A DNA stretch of 39,171 nucleotides. It comes from Sulfurospirillum sp. UBA6810 (GTDB lineage: Bacteria > Campylobacterota > Campylobacteria > Campylobacterales > Sulfurospirillaceae). The DNA lies in NCBI GenBank assembly GCA_002469305.1, contig DKEY01000004.1, forward strand, positions 17,574-56,744, given 5' to 3'. The first letter of the stretch is position 1; each line of letters opens with the position of its first letter. Below are positions 32,141-39,149 of the stretch, in pieces. The notes beneath the pieces are model-generated. The model was not told where the DNA came from and did no database searches. It worked only from the letters and a program-made list of their open reading frames with translations. The position numbers and the translations under genes are program-made.

Positions 32141-32273
32141 AGACGTCGTTACTATCTTCTTCGTGCTTTTCTTTCTTTTTTTTATCTATTCTTTTTAGCA
32201 TATAAATATTAAAGTATAAAAAAGCCATTATAAGCCCAAGTATGCTAAAAGCTACTATTTCTCCTGTATGCAT
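32136..32273 (-). CDS. 45-residue membrane protein, paralogue of 34209-34328
   Basis: MHTGEIVAFSILGLIMAFLY then FNIYMLKR and a charged tail. One membrane helix with a Lys/Asp/Glu-rich cytoplasmic end. The block GEIxxFxxLGLIMAFLYFNI is almost identical in the 39-residue product at 34209. An AAGGAGA ribosome site precedes the ATG at 32273, so it is very likely translated. Probably an assembly factor or subunit of a membrane complex; no family is recognised. Last gene of the operon. Confidence 0.75.
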   Translation of the reverse strand: MHTGEIVAFSILGLIMAFLYFNIYMLKRIDKKKKEKHEEDSNDVL

Positions 32274-32418
32274 ATTCTCTCCTTTTTTAGTTAAGGCTCA
32301 AGCATTAGGTGATAAACTTACCTGTAAGTTGAACCATTATCATCTTATTTCTATCTCTGGTTTTCATGATTAAATAATCAAGAATAAGTATTGAACACCA
32401 AGTCCCAACTTTGCAAAG
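32274..32418 (-). other. Spacer with a possible gene remnant
   Basis: On the minus strand, about 32385-32425 translates in part to ENNFAKLGLGVQYLF, which resembles GNNFAKWGLMFLF in the product of 33052-33417. This suggests a decayed copy of that gene next to the duplicated mini gene at 32136. The match is short. Confidence 0.35.
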
Positions 32419-32583
32419 TTATTTTCTATTATCTGCACCACTACTATTCTCTTCATAAAACAATCGATATAAAATTACAAAGCAAAAGATTACAAACAAT
32501 CCTACAGGGATACTCTCTTTTAAAATCTCTATACTGGTGATACTTACTATGATTGCTATAAAAAATTTTAAAAATGTTTTCAT
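32419..32583 (-). CDS. 54-residue membrane protein
   Basis: MKTFLKFFIAIIVSITSIEI onwards: two hydrophobic segments (about 6-18 and 27-40) and an acidic tail ending GADNRK. The ATG overlaps the stop of the 151-residue gene (ATGA). The ribosome site, CAGGAGCAAG, is inside that gene's end. No known family. Confidence 0.7.
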   Translation of the reverse strand: MKTFLKFFIAIIVSITSIEILKESIPVGLFVIFCFVILYRLFYEENSSGADNRK

Positions 32584-33035
32584 TCTTGCTCCTGTTGTTG
32601 TTTTATATCTTTGTTTTTATTTCTATTTAGAAGATATCTTGCAATAAAAAAGAGTGTATAAAGCACTAAAAGACCAAGGGCCAGAGGTTGTGTATAGATA
32701 AAAACATCCCCTATAAGAGTACAAGTATTTATGCTCACTAATTTATTGGTACTTGTTTGTAAGAGATACTCCTCCTCTAATACATAGCCTAAATCTTGAG
32801 AGAGTGCAAAGCCATCACAGTTTAATCTATTGCCAGCTAAAAAGTGCTCTTTGTATATCTCTACCTCTTGGTTTTGTAGTATGGGCATACAAACAAGCAT
32901 AAAAGCAAGAGCTACTGCATGCATGCTTATCTCTTTTTTATATTCTTGCTCTTTAATGAGACAAAGATGCGTAGGCAAGAGACTAATACTCAAAGCAGCC
33001 GCAAAAAGTAAATAAATTGCATAAAAATCTGACAT
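32580..33035 (-). CDS. 151-residue multi-spanning membrane protein
   Basis: Three probable membrane helices (about 5-22, 38-52 and 115-133), with a loop of about 60 residues between the second and third containing two Cys (NRLNCDG, VSINTCTLIG), possibly a periplasmic disulfide-bearing domain. The C-terminus is charged and Gln-rich (KDIKQQQEQE). No family recognised. It is in the mini-membrane-protein operon. Confidence 0.72.
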   Translation of the reverse strand: MSDFYAIYLLFAAALSISLLPTHLCLIKEQEYKKEISMHAVALAFMLVCMPILQNQEVEIYKEHFLAGNRLNCDGFALSQDLGYVLEEEYLLQTSTNKLVSINTCTLIGDVFIYTQPLALGLLVLYTLFFIARYLLNRNKNKDIKQQQEQE

Positions 33036-33051
33036 GAATTTTTCCTTTTTT

Positions 33052-33417
33052 TTAACTAAGAGATAATCCCCAGTTTATAAAGCTTTTTACAAGCTTGAGC
33101 ATCACTAAACTCTCTTTGTGGTGTATTTGCATCAAGGTATAATCAAGCAAGAGATACTCTAAAAATACAAACCCTATGGCATATCGAAGACCTTTTGCCT
33201 CTTTGAGATAAATGATATAAAGATACGTTGCTCCAAAAAAAAGAAACATCAATCCCCATTTTGCAAAGTTATTGCCTATGATAATCTCTCCTAACCACCA
33301 ACCAAGCACTCCAGCTGGAATTGCAGGGAATGCAACAATTAATGCTACAACCATAAATCCAGCTACTGCTTCATCAGATCTTAAAGTACAAACAGGTCCA
33401 AAGTTGTTATTACTCAT
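33052..33417 (-). CDS. 121-residue membrane protein
   Basis: MSNNNFGPVCTLRSDEAVAG is followed by hydrophobic helices at about 18-42, 52-68 and 78-95, with Gly/Pro-rich PAIPAGVLGWWLG. I choose the ATG at 33417, which has AGGAG 7 nt upstream; two earlier in-frame ATGs lack this spacing. It overlaps the 72-residue gene by 8 nt. A small decayed relative seems to lie at about 32385-32425. Confidence 0.72.
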   Translation of the reverse strand: MSNNNFGPVCTLRSDEAVAGFMVVALIVAFPAIPAGVLGWWLGEIIIGNNFAKWGLMFLFFGATYLYIIYLKEAKGLRYAIGFVFLEYLLLDYTLMQIHHKESLVMLKLVKSFINWGLSLS

Positions 33418-33628
33418 TTTCATGCTCCTTTTGATTGAATTTTTTCTCATACTCACTAATTGCCATATTCATTGCAAACTGATAATAAAAGAGAAATAGT
33501 AGGAGTAAAAACTCTATTTTCAATTGCTCTGCTTCTACACCTAAAAAGAGACTCATGCTTAAGAGAAAAAGCACTAAAAGAGTTGCTAGCTTTTTTGCAT
33601 AGAGTTTATAAAAAGCAACTCTATGCAT
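33410..33628 (-). CDS. 72-residue membrane protein
   Basis: Two membrane helices (about 13-30 and 40-55) and a charged end EYEKKFNQKEHENE. The start (ATGCAT) overlaps the end of the 40-residue gene by 8 nt, and its own stop overlaps the 121-residue gene. No family recognised. Confidence 0.7.
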   Translation of the reverse strand: MHRVAFYKLYAKKLATLLVLFLLSMSLFLGVEAEQLKIEFLLLLFLFYYQFAMNMAISEYEKKFNQKEHENE

Positions 33629-33743
33629 AGTAACTCTCCAGTAAGCTTAAGAGATAGAGTGCACAAAGTGCTACATGCATATAAAAGTTGTAAGCTATTT
33701 TTTTGAATGCATTATTCTCAGATTTAGAGACATGTTGTTGCAT
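33621..33743 (-). CDS. 40-residue membrane peptide
   Basis: MQQHVSKSENNAFKKIAYNF then YMHVALCALYLLSLLESYYA: a single C-terminal membrane helix. GAGGAG upstream of the ATG (33743) lies inside the end of the 158-residue gene. It overlaps the next gene by 8 nt. Short, but coupling on both sides supports it. Confidence 0.65.
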   Translation of the reverse strand: MQQHVSKSENNAFKKIAYNFYMHVALCALYLLSLLESYYA

Positions 33744-33745
33744 GA

Positions 33746-34222
33746 TTACTGCTCCTCAACTTTCTTGCAGCTAAAAGCATTGATTTTACTTTTACCCTTG
33801 ATAAAGTAAAAATCATCACTCAGCACCCACCTCTCTTTTTTATCCACATAAATCTCAAAGCCATTTTTGCTCTTACATGTAAAAACATCTAATTTAATGA
33901 GTTCGCTTTTTGTGCTTTTAAAATCATAATAGCCTGCAAGAACGATAATAAAGAAAAATCCAAATGCAAGATTGAGGTGTGATTTTTTATTGGTTATCTT
34001 CTCTTCTAGCTCTTTTTTTACTTCACTATCCTTACAAGTATTGTACTCATCAATATAATTTATACGTTCCACATAAAAAACAGTACATATGAACAATATT
34101 GTTATCTCCATTGCTAAAGTATTAAAAGGTAAATAGTTATATACTCTTGTTAAAATTGCAAGAGTTAAAAGCACTAAAAGCATCCAGCCATGATAGGATT
34201 TTTGTATATTAGATTGTTTCAT
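33746..34222 (-). CDS. 158-residue membrane protein
   Basis: Three membrane helices (about 12-26, 33-50 and 85-102), with a hydrophilic loop between the second and third and a C-terminal soluble part (about 105-158) with conserved-looking Cys (FTCKSKNG, AFSCKKVEEQ) that may form a small extracytoplasmic domain. The start overlaps the 39-residue gene by 14 nt. No family recognised. Confidence 0.7.
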   Translation of the reverse strand: MKQSNIQKSYHGWMLLVLLTLAILTRVYNYLPFNTLAMEITILFICTVFYVERINYIDEYNTCKDSEVKKELEEKITNKKSHLNLAFGFFFIIVLAGYYDFKSTKSELIKLDVFTCKSKNGFEIYVDKKERWVLSDDFYFIKGKSKINAFSCKKVEEQ

Positions 34223-34328
34223 CTTTTTTCTCTTTTTTTTGAACTCTTTTAAACATATAGATATTGAAGTATAAAAAAGCCATAATCAACCCAAGAAGGC
34301 CAAAGCCTATGATTTCTCCACTGCTCAT
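34209..34328 (-). CDS. 39-residue membrane protein, paralogue of 32136-32273
   Basis: MSSGEIIGFGLLGLIMAFLY then FNIYMFKRVQKKEKKDETI. One membrane helix and a basic tail. Nearly the same as the 45-residue product at 32136. An AAAGGAGAT ribosome site precedes the ATG at 34328. It overlaps the 158-residue gene and the end of the 69-residue gene, so it is embedded in the operon. Confidence 0.75.
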   Translation of the reverse strand: MSSGEIIGFGLLGLIMAFLYFNIYMFKRVQKKEKKDETI

Positions 34329-34534
34329 AACATCTCCTTTATTTCTTTGATGATTACCTTTCTAATCTTTTTGGTTAAAACAAGCATTAAAGAGACAAGT
34401 GTTAGAGGAAAAAGAAATCTAGTGACAGCTGAGCCCTCATCCATAAAAATCATCCAAAGAATTGGAAAAACAATTAACAGTACCAAATGCAGAAAAGAGA
34501 CATATATCTCATTGAATCTTTTTTTAAATTCCAT
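34325..34534 (-). CDS. 69-residue membrane protein
   Basis: Two membrane helices (about 13-30 and 38-54) and a basic end KKIRKVIIKEIKEML. AGGAG lies about 10 nt before the ATG. The stop overlaps the next start by 4 nt. No family recognised. Confidence 0.68.
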   Translation of the reverse strand: MEFKKRFNEIYVSFLHLVLLIVFPILWMIFMDEGSAVTRFLFPLTLVSLMLVLTKKIRKVIIKEIKEML

Positions 34535-34540
34535 AGTTTT

Positions 34541-34840
34541 TTACTCCTTTATTGATGATTGTGTGCAGTTCATAATACGAAAAACTGATTTATCGTTAAA
34601 AAAAACTCTACTCTCTTCATCATACTTCCACCCAGACTCTTTTTTTATAAACTCATTGCCACAAATTATTTGCCCATTGGAGTTAAAAACAGCGAGAATA
34701 TTTTTATATGAAGATACCTCATAAGCATACATTGCGTATCCAAATACAAGAAGTAAAACATAAAGCATGAGGCATTTCCTTATGAAAGAAAAAAGTGCAG
34801 AATGCTCAATATTACTTAGGTTATGAGTTAGCTCTTTCAA
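34541..34840 (-). CDS. 99-residue membrane-anchored protein, first gene of the mini-membrane-protein operon
   Basis: One membrane helix near the N-terminus (about 18-42; SFIRKCLMLYVLLLVFGYAM) followed by a soluble, beta-like domain with two Cys (GQIICGNEF, FRIMNCTQSS) that would be extracytoplasmic. No known family. First gene after the operator region at 34860-34890. Confidence 0.7.
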   Translation of the reverse strand: MKELTHNLSNIEHSALFSFIRKCLMLYVLLLVFGYAMYAYEVSSYKNILAVFNSNGQIICGNEFIKKESGWKYDEESRVFFNDKSVFRIMNCTQSSIKE

Positions 34841-35047
34841 ATTTTAGTCCTTTTCCTATATTGTATATATATACGATATACGGATATATATACTTTTTAT
34901 ATCATATAGTAAATTTTTAGTTTTGGCAAGGACCAGGGCGTAAATAAAAAGATTATTTTATTGGTTTAATATATTTCAAGAGCTACAATTTCATGTTTTA
35001 TAAAATCTCTATGATATAATCGTATTTATTATTTTTAAAAGGTCTTT
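34841..35047. promoter_or_regulatory. Divergent control region between the membrane operon and the HTH gene
   Basis: For the left operon a TACAAT -10 box (minus strand, 34860-34865) is followed upstream by a TA-rich inverted repeat with arms GTATATATAT and ATATATATAC (about 34863-34892) around ACGATATACGG. For the HTH gene a TATAAT (+, 35015-35020) lies about 28 nt before its ATG. The repeat does not match the shared 13-nt element, so this operon is probably under a different regulator, most simply the adjacent HTH protein. Confidence 0.5.
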
Positions 35048-35659
35048 ATGAAAGATATAGAATTAGCAAAACTCTTTGGACTTCCTACATCCACTCTCAA
35101 TGATTGGAAAAGTAAAAAGAATCTCAATGGAAATATCAAGTTTTTACTCTATCAATTTATATCCACCATGCCTGATGAAATAGTTCAAGAGAGAATAGAA
35201 GCTATAAAGCTTCTTGAAGATATTGAAGTTATTGATACTCAAGATTTTATTAGAAAAGCAGTTCATTTAAAAGACAAATTTGCTATTCTAAAAGAGTATG
35301 ATCATATTTTAAAAAGAAACTTTACTGATATTACTCATCTTTCAAACTTTATAAAAAGAAGCAAACTTGCTTTTATGAAAAATATCGAGGATAGATATAT
35401 TTTAATACATTGCTATCTACCTTATAACTCTAACTCTCTTCAAAGAATATCTCATTTAGCATCAACGTATGAACAACTAAACGCTGAAATCAATATTGAC
35501 AAAATTTATTTAGTAATTAATGGCTTAAAACCAGAGGAGATGAATCCTTCAAAATATTTTCAAAACATTCATAATTTAGAAATTCTTGATTCTAGCTACT
35601 TTACAAAAAAACTATACAAGAGAAAGAATATTGTTTTTTGGAATGGGATTGGAAATTAA
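35048..35659 (+). CDS. HTH protein, probable regulator of the divergent membrane operon
   Basis: 203 residues. The N-terminus is a helix-turn-helix (KDIELAKLFGLPTSTLNDWK) with a following helix; the middle is helical; the C-terminal third is beta/alpha (IHCYLPYNSNSLQRISHLAS, IDKIYLVINGLK), of unknown type. AAAAGGTC precedes the ATG. It is transcribed away from the 34.8-32.1 kb operon and is thus the obvious candidate to bind the inverted repeat in between. It is convergent with the integrase gene. Confidence 0.75.
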   Translation: MKDIELAKLFGLPTSTLNDWKSKKNLNGNIKFLLYQFISTMPDEIVQERIEAIKLLEDIEVIDTQDFIRKAVHLKDKFAILKEYDHILKRNFTDITHLSNFIKRSKLAFMKNIEDRYILIHCYLPYNSNSLQRISHLASTYEQLNAEINIDKIYLVINGLKPEEMNPSKYFQNIHNLEILDSSYFTKKLYKRKNIVFWNGIGN

Positions 35660-35682
35660 ACAAACCGCAGACAAGTCTGGAC

Positions 35683-36603
35683 TTAGCCACCCAAATAGTG
35701 TTCTGTGATGCTTGCTCGATTATGCTTCATCTCAAAGCTCACCTGTTGCAGAGAATCAGCATAAGAGTATCCAGTTTTGGCATATTCAAACATTCTTCTT
35801 TTCGCAAAGTTCCATCTAAGACCATGGCTAGCTTCTGGATTTTCTTTTGAAAGAAGTGCTGATTGTTTGATATCTTCATAATAAGCTTGGCGATTGATTT
35901 TGAATTTTGGATTATTTGAGAGATAGTCTTGCAGTGCATTATATGTATCGATGGATATAAGCACTTCTCCCTCTTTACCACCTTTTTCTTTTGTAAAGAT
36001 GATTCCTTTTTGCGTATTGGTAATAGTATCAAGCTTAATTCCTAATAGTTGCTCTTTTTTTATAAGCGCAACACCTTCTATTCTTGCTCCTCCTTCATAT
36101 TGTATTTTTGCAGCAAGTTGATGAAGTGGATTTTGAAGATTTGAAATTAAAAGTTGTGGATTATTATAAGCACGATTGTGGTAATTACTAGCTACATATT
36201 TTAAATCTCGCGCTTCATCTAAAAGAGTTTGACGGATTGAAAAATCATAATTTCTGTCTTCAAGGTGGATATTTTTTGCAAAGAGTTTCAAAGCAATTTC
36301 TAACTTACCAAGTGCAGCTGAGATTTTTTCAAGGTATTGTTTTGAGGGGTAATACTCTATCTTATAATCCATGTAGGCTTGAATATGTTGTTTTTCAATT
36401 TTTTCAAAGTCTTTGATATTCCAATGCTCTTTGAGATAGTTGAAAAAGTTATTCCAGATATTGCGATAGCTTTCCATTGTTTTATATGAAGCTACTTTTT
36501 GAAAATGTGGATGATTAGGGTTTACTCTATCTTGTTTTTTTGCTCCAGCTTCAAAGATATGTTTGGCTAATTGGCTGGATTGATAATAAACGCTTCCTCT
36601 CAA
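35683..36603 (-). CDS. Tyrosine recombinase/integrase
   Basis: 306 residues with the full catalytic set in order: R174 in GGARIEGVAL, a Lys in the beta-hairpin (TKEKGGKEG, about 205-210), H260 and R263 in ASHGLRW, H294 in EMKHNRASIT and the nucleophile Y303 in TEHYLGG. The N-terminal domain (about 35-110) is the core-binding SAM-like fold. It starts from TTG at 36603, 10 nt after the toxin gene. The short C-terminus is normal. It probably mediated integration or excision of the element; its attachment sites are not identified. A small CAGAC/GTCTG hairpin follows the stop at about 35668-35679. Confidence 0.88.
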   Translation of the reverse strand: MRGSVYYQSSQLAKHIFEAGAKKQDRVNPNHPHFQKVASYKTMESYRNIWNNFFNYLKEHWNIKDFEKIEKQHIQAYMDYKIEYYPSKQYLEKISAALGKLEIALKLFAKNIHLEDRNYDFSIRQTLLDEARDLKYVASNYHNRAYNNPQLLISNLQNPLHQLAAKIQYEGGARIEGVALIKKEQLLGIKLDTITNTQKGIIFTKEKGGKEGEVLISIDTYNALQDYLSNNPKFKINRQAYYEDIKQSALLSKENPEASHGLRWNFAKRRMFEYAKTGYSYADSLQQVSFEMKHNRASITEHYLGG

Positions 36604-36605
36604 AA

Positions 36606-37595
36606 CTACTCTTTTATTGAATTAATACTCTTTTCAAGGGATGATAAAATGTCCATGATATCTTCAAATGCAAGTTTTTTATCAAATATCATATGTTCCA
36701 TTGACTTATAATCTTTTTGCAGTTGCATTTGTCTAAAGTTAGGTGGAACTAATTTAAAGCTACCAGCTTTAGCCTCTTCAAATCTTGCCCAAGTTGCTGG
36801 ATAGAATTTCATCTTAAAATCAACAACCTGTTGTAATAGTGCTAAATCCTTTAATGCTTCCTCTTTTACCTCAGAATTAGCCATCAGCGCTAAATCATAA
36901 TAGTGCCTTGAGTATCTCAAGGGAAGTGTTTTTTCACTACTTCGATTTGCCTCTTGGTGTAAAATAGTTGCTTTCTCCCAAAAGGTTCTTTTTGCTAAGA
37001 TGGCTTTAACTTGTGTACTAGGTTTGTCAAAGAGATTAGGAAAACACTCTGCAACATAAGGGCTTATAGAAAAATAATCAAAGGGAGTCCATGATGCCAA
37101 TGGCCCAATTTCCAAGAGGACTTGTGGTCTTAAGTAATCATCACCAAATACAGATGGATAAGATATGAGGATATTATACTCATTTGTATCATCAACCTTA
37201 CAAGAACACAGTGGGGCTAAAAGATTTTTTACAATAGGTAAGAGTTCCTCTTTGATGTAAATTTTTGCTTGTGTGTTTATCTCATCATTGAGCTTTACCT
37301 GTTTGTTTTTAGAAAGAGCTGTGTTTTGTAAATCTTGATTGGTTAGTTCTCTCCAATCAAGTATCAAATCAATATCCTCTGAAAATCTTCCAATAAGATT
37401 GAACACTTTTGATAAAGAGGTGCCACCTTTAAACATAAGTATTTTTTGAAGCTTCGCATCACTAAATAGCTTATCTAAAATCCAAACAACCCAAAAATCT
37501 TTTTCAACGATAGCATTTGTGCTTTTCATCTCAAAAGCAGCTTGTGAAAAAAGCTCTTTTCTTTGAGCAATTGTTAAATTAGCAACTTTATCCAT
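36606..37595 (-). CDS. AbiEii-family nucleotidyltransferase toxin
   Basis: 329 residues of the nucleotidyltransferase AbiEii/AbiGii toxin family. The signature is MFKGGTSLSKVF (GG-S/T at 57-60) followed by RFSEDIDLILDW with D74 and D76 as the metal-binding Asp pair. A later conserved block, PLRYSRHYYDLALM, is also typical. The toxin transfers nucleotides onto RNA targets such as tRNA and acts in abortive infection or element stability. The start overlaps the antitoxin stop (TAATG). All key residues are present, so it should be active. Confidence 0.9.
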   Translation of the reverse strand: MDKVANLTIAQRKELFSQAAFEMKSTNAIVEKDFWVVWILDKLFSDAKLQKILMFKGGTSLSKVFNLIGRFSEDIDLILDWRELTNQDLQNTALSKNKQVKLNDEINTQAKIYIKEELLPIVKNLLAPLCSCKVDDTNEYNILISYPSVFGDDYLRPQVLLEIGPLASWTPFDYFSISPYVAECFPNLFDKPSTQVKAILAKRTFWEKATILHQEANRSSEKTLPLRYSRHYYDLALMANSEVKEEALKDLALLQQVVDFKMKFYPATWARFEEAKAGSFKLVPPNFRQMQLQKDYKSMEHMIFDKKLAFEDIMDILSSLEKSINSIKE

Positions 37596-38203
37596 TATGA
37601 CTCTTTACATATTTGTTTAATAGTTTCATAAATCCAAGTGATTGTAACTTTAGTGTCATCTAAGATTTTTGTATACATTTTTTTATCAATATTTTTTCTT
37701 ATAGTATCTATGATCTCTTGGTTTATATTCTCTTTTCCTAACTCTTTGAGGGCTTGAACGATTAAGGAGCTCTCTTTGTATTTAAATCCTATATTTTTCA
37801 AGGCTGCTTTTTTAAACTCTAAAGTGACTTGGTTGCAAAGCGTATAAGTTCTATTTGGACCACTGCTAAGATAGAGATATATACCTGGTATTTGTGTGCT
37901 CAATCCTAAAATATTTAAAGCACTATTGCCACTTATTTCAATTTTCCAATTAAACTTTCTTGCAAGTGCATATGCTACTTGTTCTATATCAGGACTTAGC
38001 TCTTGTGCTAAAAGTTCACTATATTTAGGATAATCATACAGTCCTCTTGCAATGCGTCTTATCTTCTTTTTTGCAGCAAGCAAAGATAAAGCTTTATCAA
38101 CACTATCGCTTGGGAACTGTTTAATAAAATCACTTGAAGAAAATGCATACCCTCTACCATATCCTTGTATCTTAGAAAGAACCTTTTTTTCGATAGAACT
38201 CAT
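37595..38203 (-). CDS. AbiEi-type antitoxin/regulator (DUF6088-like)
   Basis: 202 residues. An N-terminal winged helix (AFSSSDFIKQFPSDSVDKALSL split by IRRIARGLYDYP, about 18-55) resembles the AbiEi antitoxin DNA-binding domain, followed by a C-terminal domain (ISGNSALNILGLSTQIPG). In type IV systems this partner represses the operon and counteracts the nucleotidyltransferase. The upstream inverted repeat (38223-38252) is a likely operator. Confidence 0.85.
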   Translation of the reverse strand: MSSIEKKVLSKIQGYGRGYAFSSSDFIKQFPSDSVDKALSLLAAKKKIRRIARGLYDYPKYSELLAQELSPDIEQVAYALARKFNWKIEISGNSALNILGLSTQIPGIYLYLSSGPNRTYTLCNQVTLEFKKAALKNIGFKYKESSLIVQALKELGKENINQEIIDTIRKNIDKKMYTKILDDTKVTITWIYETIKQICKES

Positions 38204-38222
38204 GCATTCTCCTTGAAATTAT

Positions 38223-38252
38223 TTTCAGAAAAAAGTATATCTTTTTCTGAAA
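38223..38252. promoter_or_regulatory. Inverted-repeat operator of the AbiE-type operon
   Basis: TTTCAGAAAAA (38223-38233) and TTTTTCTGAAA (38242-38252) form an 11-bp perfect inverted repeat around 8 nt, 20-49 nt upstream of the antitoxin start. AbiEi proteins autoregulate through inverted repeats at this location. Confidence 0.6.
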
Positions 38253-38277
38253 TAAAACTCAATATTTACAGTCTCAT

Positions 38278-38503
38278 TTTTGATAGATTTAGCCCCTATC
38301 TTGGGCAAAATATAGTTAAGTCAATCTGCACTCTTTTTACGATTTTGCATCTAATCGTTAGCTAATTCGGCAAAGACAGCCAATATCCTTTGTCGCATGA
38401 CGCAAACACGTAGACCTTGCAATTTTAAAGCTTGCCAAACTTGCCTCTTTTGGTTAAGGTGGGATAGATTACTCGTAAGCAAATCTTGGGCTCCATCTAT
38501 CAT
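38278..38503. other. GC-richer segment bounded by imperfect inverted repeats (MITE-like or structured RNA candidate)
   Basis: About 226 bp with roughly 43% GC over 38361-38500, clearly above its surroundings. Its ends match as inverted repeats (TGATAGATTTAGCCC on the left, TGATAGATGGAGCCC on the minus strand at the right, 13 of 15). Inside are several hairpins, for instance GATAGA/TCTATC enclosing TTAC/GTAA, and CCAAA/TTTGG. A 50-codon minus-strand frame (38351-38503) is open but has no ribosome site. In AT-rich genomes such patches are often non-coding RNA; the end repeats also fit a small non-autonomous element. Confidence 0.45.
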
Positions 38504-38627
38504 TTTTAGTATTAAATATAAAAAAGATAGCCTAAGTATAACATGAAATTTTGTTTAGTATTTCCAAAGTTAAAAAGAAGAATTGGTGAATATTTTTTTC
38601 AGTTTCCATTACAGAGAAAAATATACC

Positions 38628-38666
38628 AACAAGAGGCTTAAAATAGGTAGTTTTAAGCCTCTTGTT
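38628..38666 (+). terminator. Strong hairpin terminator, plus strand favoured
   Basis: A perfect 16-bp stem, AACAAGAGGCTTAAAA and its complement (38628-38643 and 38651-38666), has a 7-nt loop and is followed by TATTTTTT on the plus strand. No plus-strand protein gene lies upstream, so it may end a transcript from the 38278-38503 segment. Confidence 0.7.
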
Positions 38667-38700
38667 TATTTTTTAAAAAAACATAGAAAAAAACAAAAAC

Positions 38701-38726
38701 TAAACAGGTGAATAAACACCTGTTTA
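38701..38726 (-). terminator. Intrinsic terminator of the 141-residue gene
   Basis: A 10-bp stem TAAACAGGTG/CACCTGTTTA (38701-38710 and 38717-38726) with a 6-nt loop, directly at the stop codon, is followed on the minus strand by a T-rich run. Confidence 0.75.
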
Positions 38727-39149
38727 GATCTGTCGAAGAAGTTTTGGTGAAATTTGTCGTCTTATTTTAATTGCTTTTTCAACTTCACTATCATTATAAG
38801 GTAAAGTTTCAACTACAGAAAAAGCATCATTTAAAGACTCTTGGATAAAGTAGACTTTCTCATTTTTTACTTCAAACATTTGAACTATATTTTTTATCCT
38901 TGGAGCTTGTTTATAATCTTTCAACATTCTATCAATGATGCTTTGTGGTACTTCTTTTGATAAATAATGTACTGATTGTTTTAATACAACTATAAATATT
39001 AATATTATAAGATTTTGGGCATCATTTTTATTGAATCTTTTTATATCATGAATACAATCGATTATTGTATGTTTAATAATATCTTTAGCGCTATAGACTT
39101 GATATGATTTTGAGGTTTGAACTATATTGTGTTCATCTCTTATATTCAT
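38724..39149 (-). CDS. Unknown 141-residue protein
   Basis: No family recognised. A short hydrophobic helix (about 45-60; NLIILIFIVVLKQS) sits in an otherwise charged helical protein (SKEVPQSIIDRMLKDYKQAP). The C-terminus is basic (KAIKIRRQISPKLLRQI). The start at 39149 is close to the window end, so its promoter and neighbours are not fully visible. A terminator hairpin lies at its stop. Confidence 0.6.
   Translation of the reverse strand: MNIRDEHNIVQTSKSYQVYSAKDIIKHTIIDCIHDIKRFNKNDAQNLIILIFIVVLKQSVHYLSKEVPQSIIDRMLKDYKQAPRIKNIVQMFEVKNEKVYFIQESLNDAFSVVETLPYNDSEVEKAIKIRRQISPKLLRQI

Noticed and set aside
38351..38503. 50-codon minus-strand ORF in the GC-rich segment
   Set aside because: No ribosome site, unlike the surrounding genes, and the composition fits a structured RNA or small element better than a protein.
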